A stretch of DNA of 32,757 bases from Polyrhizophydium stewartii (lineage: Eukaryota > Chytridiomycota > Chytridiomycetes > Rhizophydiales). The translations under genes were made by a program, and so were the position numbers. The notes beneath the pieces were generated by a model. It ran no database searches. It was not told the origin of the DNA and was given only the letters and a program-made list of their open reading frames with translations. How positions within the stretch are numbered: the stretch's first letter is position 1; every line of letters begins with the position of its first letter. The stretch covers positions 1-32,757 of the forward strand of contig JADGIZ010000058.1 of the NCBI GenBank assembly GCA_027604665.1, read 5' to 3'. Shown here one piece after another: positions 23,933-32,757 of the stretch.

Positions 23933-26900
23933 ATGTTCCCAACTGTCGCCAAGAGGCAGCGCGCTCCGGACGGGCTGCTGCATTCCAACAGAGGCGCCTT
24001 TGATGCAGACGATCTGCATGCGGCATTCAATATCGTCCCAAGCAGCACCGTGTCTTCCGCGGCTTGGGGATCAGCCGCGAGATCTCCTTCTCCGGATAAG
24101 ACGGGCCTACAGCGCAGGCAGACGCTCGCCGGATCGATCTCACCCAGCTCTGGTCCCTCGCGCACTGCGTCGACAAGGTCTCAGAATCGACAAGCGGAGC
24201 AGCCTGCAGAGTCCTCCAAAGCTTCTCGTGCGCAGCGCAACCCGTCGCGCCTGCTGAGACTGTCCTCCGAGCCCGCTCATGTTGCCGCATTGGTCGCATC
24301 TTTGGCGCCAAACAGAGTCACCGCAAATGAGAAAACGCCGAGCAGCGCACGACCGACCACTGCACGAAAAGAAAGACATCTTGAGCAGCCAGCCACCCCA
24401 GCGCAGTCGCAAAAGTCATTTGCACATGCAAACGGTCCGCGCGTGGCGCTCAGCGACACACATCAGCCTCGCAAGATGCCGGATCCGCCTTCACCCGAGA
24501 AGGGTGATGATGAGAAATCCGCCGAGCGGGCAAGTCCTCGCTGCCGCAAGTCGACCAAGGCCGCACAGGGTGCATTCTATGTCAAGCAAACTGACTTTAG
24601 CATGCTGCGCTCAGTGACTCGCAGCTACTTTGGACGTGGCCGCGAACAACACGGCCTGAGTTCCGATGCGCCGGGCGATCAAACTCCAAGCTACAATTCT
24701 GCCGTGGGCGTGCTTCAGTCGGCAACTCTGCCTCTTTCAGCAATCCCAGCTCCGCCGCTGGAGCGCTCGCACCAAAAACCTGCCTTTGGATCGCGCGTGG
24801 CAGATTCTAACGAGCCAGCCACTCCAGAGCCCGCTTTGTCGCCACCTGCGGCGTCTCGAGGCCAGCAGCTGCCCACAACAAGCTCCCTGTCAGCGAGTGC
24901 CAATGCTCAGGCATACGACGCCGGGTCTTCGCGTCTCGCAGTGCCAACTGCGCCGCTGCCGCGAGAGGCTGAAAGCACTGTAGTGACCGACACGGCTGTG
25001 CGGCTCCAGCCGAGTGCCCGATCCAGACGTCCATCAGTCGCCACGCATCACGCAGGTCATCAGCAGCACGTTCTCTCGGCCGCGACAACACCATCGACGC
25101 CTCTATCTCCAAACCAGTCGCATAAGAGCTCCCACAGTCTCTTTGTCTCTATTATGACTGACGACCAAGCACAGCCTCGAGTCCCCGCATCGCCTCGCCC
25201 AATCCATTCTCAACGTTTGCTTGCAGCCCAAGGTTGGCAGCGAGTGCCCGCGAGATGTGCGCCGCGCAGCTGACCAATCACGTGTACGCAGCAGGCGCAG
25301 AGATCCAAGGAACAGAAAATACAACGTCGCCGGTCCTACCAAAACATGCTTCAACGCTCTCGGCCGCGTTGTGCTCCACGGGACCCTCTCAGGGGCAGTT
25401 TCTTTCACCGAATGACGATCTCGAGCCCGCTTTGGCGCTCACTCCCGAGCCTCCCGACGCAGCTCGGCCACGAAATCCTTCGAGGCCATCACCAACGAAG
25501 CTTACGGGCCGCACAGCCAATGCGATACGACAGCCGCTGCCCCAGTCGGCTCGCGACGCGACGAGCCCGCCCGTTTCGCACGTGCAGTCGCCCCATGAGC
25601 GGATGCATAAGGCACCACACTCGAGTTTGCGACGGGAGCACGCCGTAGCCGAGAGCCCGACGCTGCTTCACGGAGCTATATCTGATATGAATGGTGGCTC
25701 GGCTGGCGCTCCAGGGATCGATTATGACTCGCCCCTTGCCCAGCCAATCGCCCCTGTTCGCCAAGCTGGATCAGCAGCACTCAAGCACGCCGATACAGCA
25801 AACGGAACCTTGAGTCCGGACGTGGGAACAGCCGACGCACCTGTCCCCGCAGCCAAAGGCTCGCCTCGACAACGGCGACGACAAAGCAACTTTGTCGGCC
25901 AGCTTGGATATCACGGAACCTCGTCGCCCGGCAGCTCTGCTGAATTTCTCAGTTCCGGCAGTTCCGCTTCGGTGCTTGCGGCACAGCCCGTCTCGTTGCA
26001 CCGCCATGACATCTTGGCCGGCCATGCTCAGATCGACTCACTTGGTTCGCTCGATGATGAGGGTCGTCGTTTAAAGCGGGATGTACATGACATGCAATGC
26101 CCGTCGGCATCCTTACGCGACCCGCACCAAGAAGGACCCCAGAATTACGCATCTGCAAGCCCGCATCCTCCCAACGGTGCCGCTCCAGAGTTTGCTGATA
26201 ATCCCGATGCACCTGTTGCACCGAGGCGGCGCAGTTCGATAAGGCACACGAGCAAAGTTCACAGCCTTGGCATATCTGCTATTCCCGCCAAGACGTCCTC
26301 AAAACCGACTTCGGAGGCAGAATACCACGATGATTCATCAGAGATGTTCGGAAAGGCCTCGCGTGCGGGCCAGGCTCAGCTTGCTGTCGATGATTTTAGG
26401 CACGAAGCAGAAATGCTTGAGGGGATGGACTCACTGCCGCTTCGCCGCGAGGGTCGAGAGCAGGCCGTCTATATGATCGTTGCTCCTGTGCTTGACGCCG
26501 CCGAGGACCCCTTGCCTGCATCGATCATCACGCCGGCCGCAAAGTCTCAGCTGGACGCAAGTGCGCTTCCTCATCGCACATCAATTGTCACATACGCTCG
26601 CTCCAACATTCTTTCGGCACAGTTTGCGAGAGCAAAGGGCGAGCGCCGTACAGAGAGCCGCCGAAACTCACGAGCTGCCATCCCCAATCCATCACAAGCA
26701 CCGCCACATCACGACCACACTGCGCCTCGCCGGCGCAGTATATCGAGTATGCAGGGCTTCTCGATTGGCGAGAGCTCAGAATCGCACAGGAATCAGTCAG
26801 CCACAGGCTCGCGCGTGACATCGCGGCATGCTTCACGCCAGGGATCTTCTACGAGTATCCTCGAATCGGGATCTAACATCAGTATCCAGCAGGCCTGGCG

Positions 26901-28976
26901 ACATGGGTCGATGCTTGCCTCGCAGGATCAGCTTGATCTCGCATTGAGACACACCTCTATTATCGATCGGCTGGGAAGAGAGCATAATGACCCGTCTCTT
27001 GCAGCGCAGGTCGCAGATGTGATTAACCGCCCTCGTGTGGTTCCACAAAGCCTTCGGTCCAAAATCGAGCGCAAGCACGGCTCGAGCGCAAGCCTTTTCG
27101 GCGCAAGCTCAAACGTGCTTTCTGGCGTTCACAGCGCCAAAGACCCAGTCTTTCAGGATGAACACGCTTCGATGAGGCGCTTCTCCGAGGTAGACGAGAT
27201 ACATGATGACGGCAACAATCGCCATCTCGGTGAGAGCGCACTTCTCGTCAAAGGCGAAAGTAAGCTGGAAAAGATTCTACGAGAGCGCAGAACGCCGCGT
27301 GCGCGCTGGAGGCGGTGGCACGCTGCGTTTTTGTGGGGGATGCGGCTTCGCCGAGCGTACCGCAGTAGCATCAGCGAGGTCATGTCGCTCAGCTACTCTG
27401 CCGAGATGCAGCAAAACGACACTCTCCTGTTCATGCTCAAAAACCACCAGAGCAAGCCAGACTCGTCTCTGACCGTCAAGGTATGAGATCCCAGCTCATT
27501 CGCCCCTCAGCACAGACACTTAACATTTATTTCTTGCTTCTTCCATGCCCGATATATGGCAGGTCTTGGAACTCCTAAACGGCGGGAGGCAGGAGAAGGA
27601 TATCGAGGCACTCGAGCGCCTTCTCAAGATTCACGTCAAGGCGATGCAGCGGTTCACGATGGATCAGCGGCTCAAGGCAAGTGCGCGTGCCTGCTTCGTT
27701 GATCCTGAGTTGCAGGAGCTGATTTTTCGCGCAATTTTGTGACTGAACGCAGTTCTGCAAGATCATGCGATACGAAAACTTCCCGGCGGTCAGCAGTCGC
27801 CCAATCCGCAAAGAGGTTTGCAGACGTAGTTGCATGTGCTTACGAAGTGCACATTTTAGGGGTCCCTGATTGTGTGCGAAGGACACGTCTCCAAGGCATT
27901 CTACTTTATGCTGAGCGGCCAAGTCGAGATCTTCAAGGTCAAGGACAACAAAAAGTACCGTGTAAGCTGGCAGGCGCTCGGGCGAACTCGACCAAAGACA
28001 CGCGGTTAACAGCTCGCTGATGCCACCTGCCTGCAGCTGAATGCGCTCAACGCCGGCGAAAGCTTTGGAGATCGGACCATGAATCTGCTGAATGATAAGC
28101 GCACCGCTTCGGTTGCGACCACGACGGACTCGGAGTTTCTAAAGATCGACAAATGTGAGCAACGCTCGTGCGTTAGTGCCGCGATGTTGATCTGACAAGC
28201 GGTTTGTCTTTACACGTATTCAATACGTGCGGTGGTCACCTGCAGCCGACTTTTTTGACATCACGAACATCTACGATGAAAAGCACATGGCGAACCGCAT
28301 CGGCGAGATCAGCCAGATTCCGCTCATAGGAGCCGCCGAGGGCGGGTTCCTTGAGAAGATCAAGAGCTTCTGCAGCTTTATTACGTTTGAGCCCAACGAG
28401 CCCATCGTGCTCGAGGGGTCCTCCAACGTCAAGGTGTACTGGATTCTCAAGGGCACGTGCAAGTGCCTCAAGGTTGTGCCTTTTATGCGCAAGCACCTTG
28501 GTGCGACTTACGAGTCGGGCGAACGCACGGTTCTTGTGCCATACGATCCGCTGCTGCGGACGAGCGCGCTCAAGGACGACGACGACATCACCCGGCAGCT
28601 GCTCGCCATCAACGAACTTTCGTTTGGCGACTACTTCCCCGACTTTCCTGCGGCGCCAGAAGACTATCTCGACCACGGCGCATTCGACCGCGCGGGGTAT
28701 ACTGCTCCAATCGAGTCGGAGGACCCGACACACCCCAACGCCAAAGCAGCCGCGTCCGTCGTTGCCGCCACCCGGGTCGAGGTGATCTGCGTCAACCGCG
28801 CAGAGTTTGTCAGGATCGCGCCAGACTCGGTGCTGCGGCGGCTGATGACACAGGACCATGTGTTCAAGGTGCCGCTCAGCCAGGTGCAGGATCTGTACCT
28901 GAGCAAGCTCAGCTGGGGCAACTACCGCAAGAAGGTGTCGGACGAGGTGACCGGGCGGCGGCGCCACGCCGAATGA
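23933..28976 (+). CDS. CNBD2-like cyclic-nucleotide-binding-domain protein, paralogue 6 (longest)
   Basis: Exons 23933-25232, 25292-27480, 27563-27676, 27753-27788, 27860-27961, 28037-28154 and 28246-28976 give 1529 aa. The ATG at 23813 is in frame and upstream but only 13 bp from the preceding stop codon, so 23933 is preferred. The disordered N-terminus is about 1100 residues, roughly twice that of the other copies, with many basic serine sites (RRQTLAGS, RRRQSNF, RRRSSIRHTS, RRRSISSMQ, RRFSEVDE). The first CNBD has GSLIVCEGHVS, FYFMLSGQVEIFKVKD and the cassette GESFGDRTM with NDKRTA. The second fold has FEPNEPIVLEG and WILKGTCKCLK. The intron that lies between IMQ and YERFPA in paralogues 3-5 is displaced upstream here, between RLK and FCKIM, and uses a clean GC donor (AAG|GCAAGT). 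The intron after SDFFD is absent, so there is no micro-exon. Confidence 0.82.
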
Positions 28977-29087
28977 AGAGGTGCCGATGAGATGGCGCCT
29001 GAGCGCCGGCGCGCCTGAGGACCGGACCGTTTGCTCTTTCGATTGTCGCAGTCGACTTTTTTCCAACTAGAGCGACGACAGGGCGGC

Positions 29088-32000
29088 ATGTCGTCCGTTT
29101 TCTACAAGTTCCGGTCCGCCAAGGACTACGACACCTGCACTTTCGATGGCGCGGGTATCTCCGTCTTTGATCTCAAGCGGGAGATCATGGCCGCCAAGAA
29201 GCTCGGCAAGGGCACCGACTTTGACCTGGCGCTGTACAACGCCCAAACAAACGAAGGTGCGCGGCCGTGCCTCTTGTCTCGCCAGCAACCACGCCGGCGC
29301 TGACCTGCAGGTGTCTGCACCCTGTGCCCCGCCTCGCACGCGCACGCCCGCAGAGTACGTAGACGACTCGTACGTTATTCAGCGAGGCACGTCGGTGCTC
29401 GTGAGCCGCAACCCTCCCGCCAAGCCGGGCAAGGGCTCTGCACAGCGATATGTCGGCGCCGTCGGCGTGCCCGTCGCTGGCCAGGGCTACGGCGGCGGCG
29501 GCGGCGGCGGCGGCGGCGCAGGCTACGGCGGCCCGGCAGCTGGCCGTGGCCGCGTGGCGCCGGGCGTCGTGCGTCCGCTCGGAGCAGCAGGCGTCTCTGC
29601 GCAGCGAGGGTGCGTTGCCGCCTGATGACTCGTGCGATCGCAAAGTCTCTCGTGGGATCGAGGTTGACCACGGCTGCGTCGCGGCCGGCCCACCTGCCGC
29701 GGGCCGCATACCCCGCCTGCGCTTGGGTCCTCAGATCACCCGCACCTGATACCTCGTCGTCTGCCGCTGCGGGCGGCCAGCCCGATGCCATCGATCTCAT
29801 GCTCAAGCAAGGAAGCGAGCATTGGGCACAGACACAGGACCACATGGCAACGTACGTTTGGAACGCTATGGCTGGATCTTGCGTGACCGGACCATATGCT
29901 GCGGCGATTAATATATGGAGGGCTGCTCCGTTGACCCAAATTGGTGTCGATCTTGGCCTTGCACTGCGGCTCGCCTGCTGCCGCACTTCACGTTCGCCGA
30001 CGTCCTCCCTCCCTGGTGCAGGCAACGGCCCGTCTTCCGACCCGGTGCCGGACGCGGCGCGGGAATGGGTCGCGGATACATGCAACCGGCCGCGGACCAG
30101 CGGCCGCCGCCTCCGGGATACATATGTTACCGCTGCGGCCAAAAAGGTGTGTGCACATGCATGCGCGCATGCCCATCTATGGTCGTGTCTTTGGCCTGCG
30201 TCAGACATAGCCAGAGCGCGCTTGGGCATTTCCTGGTCGTTCTTGGCTCTCTCTGCCATATGGCCGGCATGCCCGGTCAGGATCACATCTGCGTCTCGCG
30301 CTCGATGCGAGGAAATGAAGCAAGAATGCTTGCAGGAGAGCTCGGGTGGCTGACAGGCGAATATGCTCCAATGCTGTTTGCGGCACTGATATCGGCTTTC
30401 GACTTTCTGACATCTTGTGCACACTCTCGTGGCGCTGGACCAAGACCACTACATCAACCAATGCCCCACCATTGGCGATGCCGAGTTTGACAATCGGCCA
30501 AAGATCAAACGCACGACCGGCATCCCAAAAACGTTCCTGAAAAAAACTGAAGGCGTTCACGTTGGTCGCGGCACCATGGTCACCCAGACGGGCGAGTTTG
30601 TGGTTGCCACGCCCAATGAGTGAGTTGCAGCTGGTGGTGGCGGTCGTGCACCCTGATGTGCGCGGCTCACAGTGCCATCATATGCCGCGCTCGCGTGCCC
30701 CGCCACGGCTTGATCTGTATTCCAGCGATGCCTGGCAGCGCAAGCAGATGCAGCGGCGCAATTACTTAGGAATGGGAAACGTATACGAGTTGGCGCCGGT
30801 GCTGCCGGAGTTGGAATGCGCCATCTGCCACAAGTTGCTGCGCGATGCAGTGACGGCGCCTTGCTGCAATTCCAACTTTTGTGACGAATGTGAGAACAGC
30901 AGTAATGCCGTCACTTCTGCTTTGGAAACGGATTTGTTCGCTGCCTCGGTGCTCGCACGTGCTTGCCGGGTCGGCTTGGTGCTAACACGCAGTCAACTCG
31001 CACGCTTCAGGCATCCGCCAAGAACTGCTTGAGCCAAGCGACTCGGCCATGAGGCTCAAATGCCCAAAGTGCAGAAGCGATCTTATCCCCGATCGGCTCG
31101 TTACAAACAAGCCCCTTCGCGACGCCGTCGAGAAGCATCTGCGCAACTTTGCTGCCGAGACAAACGCAGGCATCGGGCAGACTCCGTCTCCAAGGATATC
31201 CGACAAGCCTCTGGTCTCGGCACCGACAGATGACGACACCAAGACGACGAATGAATCTCGTCCACACCAGCCCTCGTCAAGCGACAAGCCAAAGAGCTCG
31301 AAGCTTGGCGACGGTTCTCCGCCAAGACAATCTCATCCTCGAGCCCAGCCCGACCCAAAGGACAAACCAGAAGCTTTGGAAATGAGCCGGCCGCGCCCAC
31401 AGAGAGCAGCGAATGGAGGCCATTCGCGCCACGGTCGCGGCGGTGGCGGCGGCGGCGGCGGCGGCTTTAATCCTGGCGCTCATGTGATGCAGCAGCCGCT
31501 CGGCGCAGGAATGCCCTTTATGCCATTCCCACCCAATCTGGCGATGCTTGGTTTGCAAATGGGCGTGCCGATTCCAGGCCTTTCGATGCACGGCCTGCCT
31601 AACGCCGGGATGCCAATGATGGGCATGCCCGGGATGCCTGGAATGCCCGTGATGCCGGGGATGCCCGGGATGTCGGGTATGCAGATGGGCATGCCAATGC
31701 ACGCCGGCAGCCTTGGTCTTGGTACCGATGTTGCCATGGGCATGCGGATGCCCTCTGCTGCGGCGACTGGCGGTGGCCGCGCATCGCCTCAGAGTGATCG
31801 TCAGCGCTCGCCCGAGTCAAGGATCCAAGGTAGATCCGGTGACGCGCCGGCTCCAGCGCCTGCTGCGTCGGATGCAATCGCTCTCGGATCGAGCGCCTCG
31901 AAGCGTAAACCTGACTCGAGCGTAGATGCGAATCAGGGCCTTGACGCTGCCATCCGGCGGCCGCGCGACGAGGCCGGCCGCGACGACGACGACCGGCGAG

Positions 32001-32284
32001 ACCGGCACCGCGAGATTGTGCGCGACCGCGACCCGGACCCGCGCCGCGACCGCGACTACGGCCGAGACCGGGACAGCGCCCGCGCCAGGGACAGGGCAGA
32101 TCGCGATCGCGACCGTGACCGCGACCGCGGTAGAGACAGGGATCGGCCGCTGTACGGACGCGACTTGGATCGCGGTCGCGACTATCGAAGGGACAGGGAT
32201 TATGGCCGAGGACGAGACCGCAGCCGCAGCCGCAGCCTCAGCCCCGACCGTGGCCGTTACGGCGGCCGCTACGGCGGCAAATGA
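29088..32284 (+). CDS. MPE1: Mpe1/RBBP6-like mRNA 3'-end-processing protein (DWNN, zinc knuckle, RING)
   Basis: Exons 29088-29256, 29354-29609, 29735-29851, 30022-30146, 30445-30619, 30726-30889 and 31011-32284 join in phase (759 aa). Domains in order: a DWNN ubiquitin-like domain (residues 1 to about 80; SSVFYKFRSAKDYDT, VFDLKREIM, DDSYVIQRGTSVLV); a poly-Gly linker; a CCHC zinc knuckle with Cys216, Cys219, His224 and Cys229; the family motif RTTGIPKTF; and a RING with eight cysteines (CAIC at 312-315, PCC, FCDEC, CPKC at 353-356), the all-Cys type typical of RBBP6. This is the core order of yeast Mpe1 and animal RBBP6, a subunit of the cleavage and polyadenylation factor with E3 ligase features, acting in the nucleus. 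The tail holds a Gly run, a Met/Pro/Gly repeat and an Arg/Asp-rich plus RS end, more like animal RBBP6 than short Mpe1. The intron at 30147-30444 splits the zinc knuckle. Confidence 0.92.
29491..29517 (+). repeat. (GGC)9 triplet repeat coding for Gly
   Basis: Nine exact GGC units encode a glycine run in the linker after the DWNN domain. The unit is prone to length change and sequencing error. Confidence 0.9.
30147..30444 (+). other. Long intron of the Mpe1-like gene
   Basis: At 298 nt this is the longest intron in the window; most others are 50-125 nt. Both ends are set by the zinc knuckle: the left exon ends in CYRCGQK and the right exon begins the H-x4-C half. I see no nested gene or structured RNA in it. 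Confidence 0.75.
31439..31465 (+). repeat. GGC/GGT triplet run coding for nine Gly
   Basis: A second glycine-coding run, one GGT among GGC units, lies in the last exon of the Mpe1-like gene after the RING domain. Confidence 0.85.
31610..31699 (+). repeat. Met/Pro/Gly tandem repeat in the Mpe1-like tail
   Basis: Degenerate GGxATGCC units encode repeated M-P-G and M-x-G triplets (for example MPGMPGMPVMPGMPGM). The tract is flexible and low in complexity; no function is evident from sequence. Confidence 0.85.
31975..32260 (+). repeat. Arg/Asp dipeptide-rich C-terminal tract
   Basis: Alternating Arg and Asp codons (RDRD, RRDRD) grade into SRSRSLS and RGRYGGRYGG at the C-terminus of the Mpe1-like protein. 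Such mixed-charge RD/RS tails are common in nuclear RNA-processing proteins and promote nuclear-speckle association; that role here is inference. Confidence 0.8.
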
Positions 32285-32757
32285 CGGGCGTTTCGCTGTG
32301 ACGCGCTTTGAATGAACATGCGAGCGTATCTGTTTGTCACCACTGACTCGCTTCGAGGGCGTTTCTCTTCGCCTCCTTCGCCCTCTTCACCTCCTTCGCC
32401 CTCGTCGCCCTCGTCGACTGCGCCTTCATCCCCATCATCAGCCTCCTTGCCGTCATCAGCGTCCTCCTCGTACTCGTCTCCATCATCATCGCCGTCGTCG
32501 TCGTTGTCTGTGTTCAGCAAAGTCGCCAAACTTGGGATGGACAAGTTGTGCAGATCCTTGCGCAAAGAACGTTAGATAAAGCTGGTAAGCAATCTTGGTT
32601 TCTTTGAAAGATCAAAGTGTGCAGCAACGGCTGCACATCATGCTTGAGCATGTTGTTGGCGGCACAGGTGCGGCGGGCCATCCTGCTTGGGCATGGGCTT
32701 GCCTTCCTCGTCAAACTGCTGAGGCTGGTTGAGGTAGAACAGCACACGCAAAGCCAT
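32269..32757 (-). CDS. Unidentified protein, 3' part only, acidic C-terminus
   Basis: Two pieces on the minus strand look coding. At the window edge, 32757 downward reads MALRVLFYLNQPQQFDEEGK before an in-frame stop near 32640. From about 32556 to the stop at 32269 a second open piece reads KDLHNLSIPSLATLL and then a long Asp/Glu/Gly tract ending in a mixed basic tail. An intron must join them. A CTAAC branch-like site precedes the AG at about 32557, but I could not find a donor that fits it in phase; a join to CCAAG nearer the acidic tract is the alternative. The ATG at the very edge may be internal. The stop overlaps the last 16 bases of the convergent Mpe1-like CDS. I do not recognise the family. 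Confidence 0.4.
32370..32515 (-). repeat. GAAGGAGG/GACGAGG-type repeat coding for acidic residues
   Basis: On the minus strand, degenerate GAG, GAC, GAT and GGC codons encode an Asp/Glu/Gly tract. On the plus strand the same DNA is a CTCCTTCGCCCT-type pyrimidine-rich repeat. Confidence 0.75.

Noticed and set aside
28213..28229. 8-bp inverted repeat with a 1-nt centre in an intron of paralogue 6
   Set aside because: It is too short to stand out in 32 kb and is not at a splice site, unlike the hairpin in paralogue 1.
29375..30424. 349-codon minus-strand frame opposite the Mpe1-like gene
   Set aside because: Its Arg runs mirror the GGC repeat and it spans several well-supported plus-strand introns.
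1..32757. tRNA, rRNA, CRISPR, transposase or bacterial operon features
   Set aside because: I looked on both strands and found no cloverleaf, rRNA core, spaced repeat array or transposase motif; spliced genes also rule out a bacterial reading.

Overview
The window looks like compact nuclear DNA of a GC-rich fungus. Every gene except possibly the edge fragment needs splicing. Introns are mostly 50-100 nt with GT..AG ends and CTRAC-like branch points, and several intergenic gaps are under 150 bp. Two genes are recognisable eukaryotic housekeeping genes: a TBC1D5-type Rab GAP and an Mpe1/RBBP6-type 3'-end-processing factor. The rest is dominated by proteins resembling the flagellum-associated CNBD2 family, which suggests a zoosporic (chytrid-like) fungus. 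That placement is inference; no rRNA or marker gene is present.

Layout. 237-3417 (-): TBC1D5-like GAP. 3664-6881 (+): cyclic-nucleotide-binding-domain (CNBD) paralogue 1. 7039-8816 (+): secreted GH5 mannanase-like enzyme. 8890-28976 (+): five more CNBD paralogues head to tail (8890-12054, 12298-15888, 15998-20009, 20094-23799, 23933-28976). 29088-32284 (+): Mpe1/RBBP6-like protein with DWNN, zinc knuckle and RING. 32269-32757 (-): 3' part of an unidentified gene with an acidic C-terminus, running off the window edge.

The main feature is the array of six paralogues covering about 25 kb. Each has a long, poorly conserved Ser/Pro-rich N-terminus, then a conserved C-terminal module of about 370-420 residues: a helical segment, a first CNBD whose phosphate-binding cassette is mostly degenerate, and a second CNBD-like beta-roll carrying a W-I-x-x-G-x-C-x-C motif. 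All six share a 102-nt exon and three intron positions. They differ at three other intron positions, where micro-exons of 18, 14 and 11 nt appear. I rebuilt the exon structures by matching the paralogues to each other and by checking reading phase at every junction.

The paralogues are plausibly cyclic-nucleotide sensors or scaffolds that have diversified after tandem duplication. Many RRxS-type sites in the tails would fit PKA-family kinases, but function is inference. The GAP, mannanase and 3'-end factor look like unrelated neighbours.
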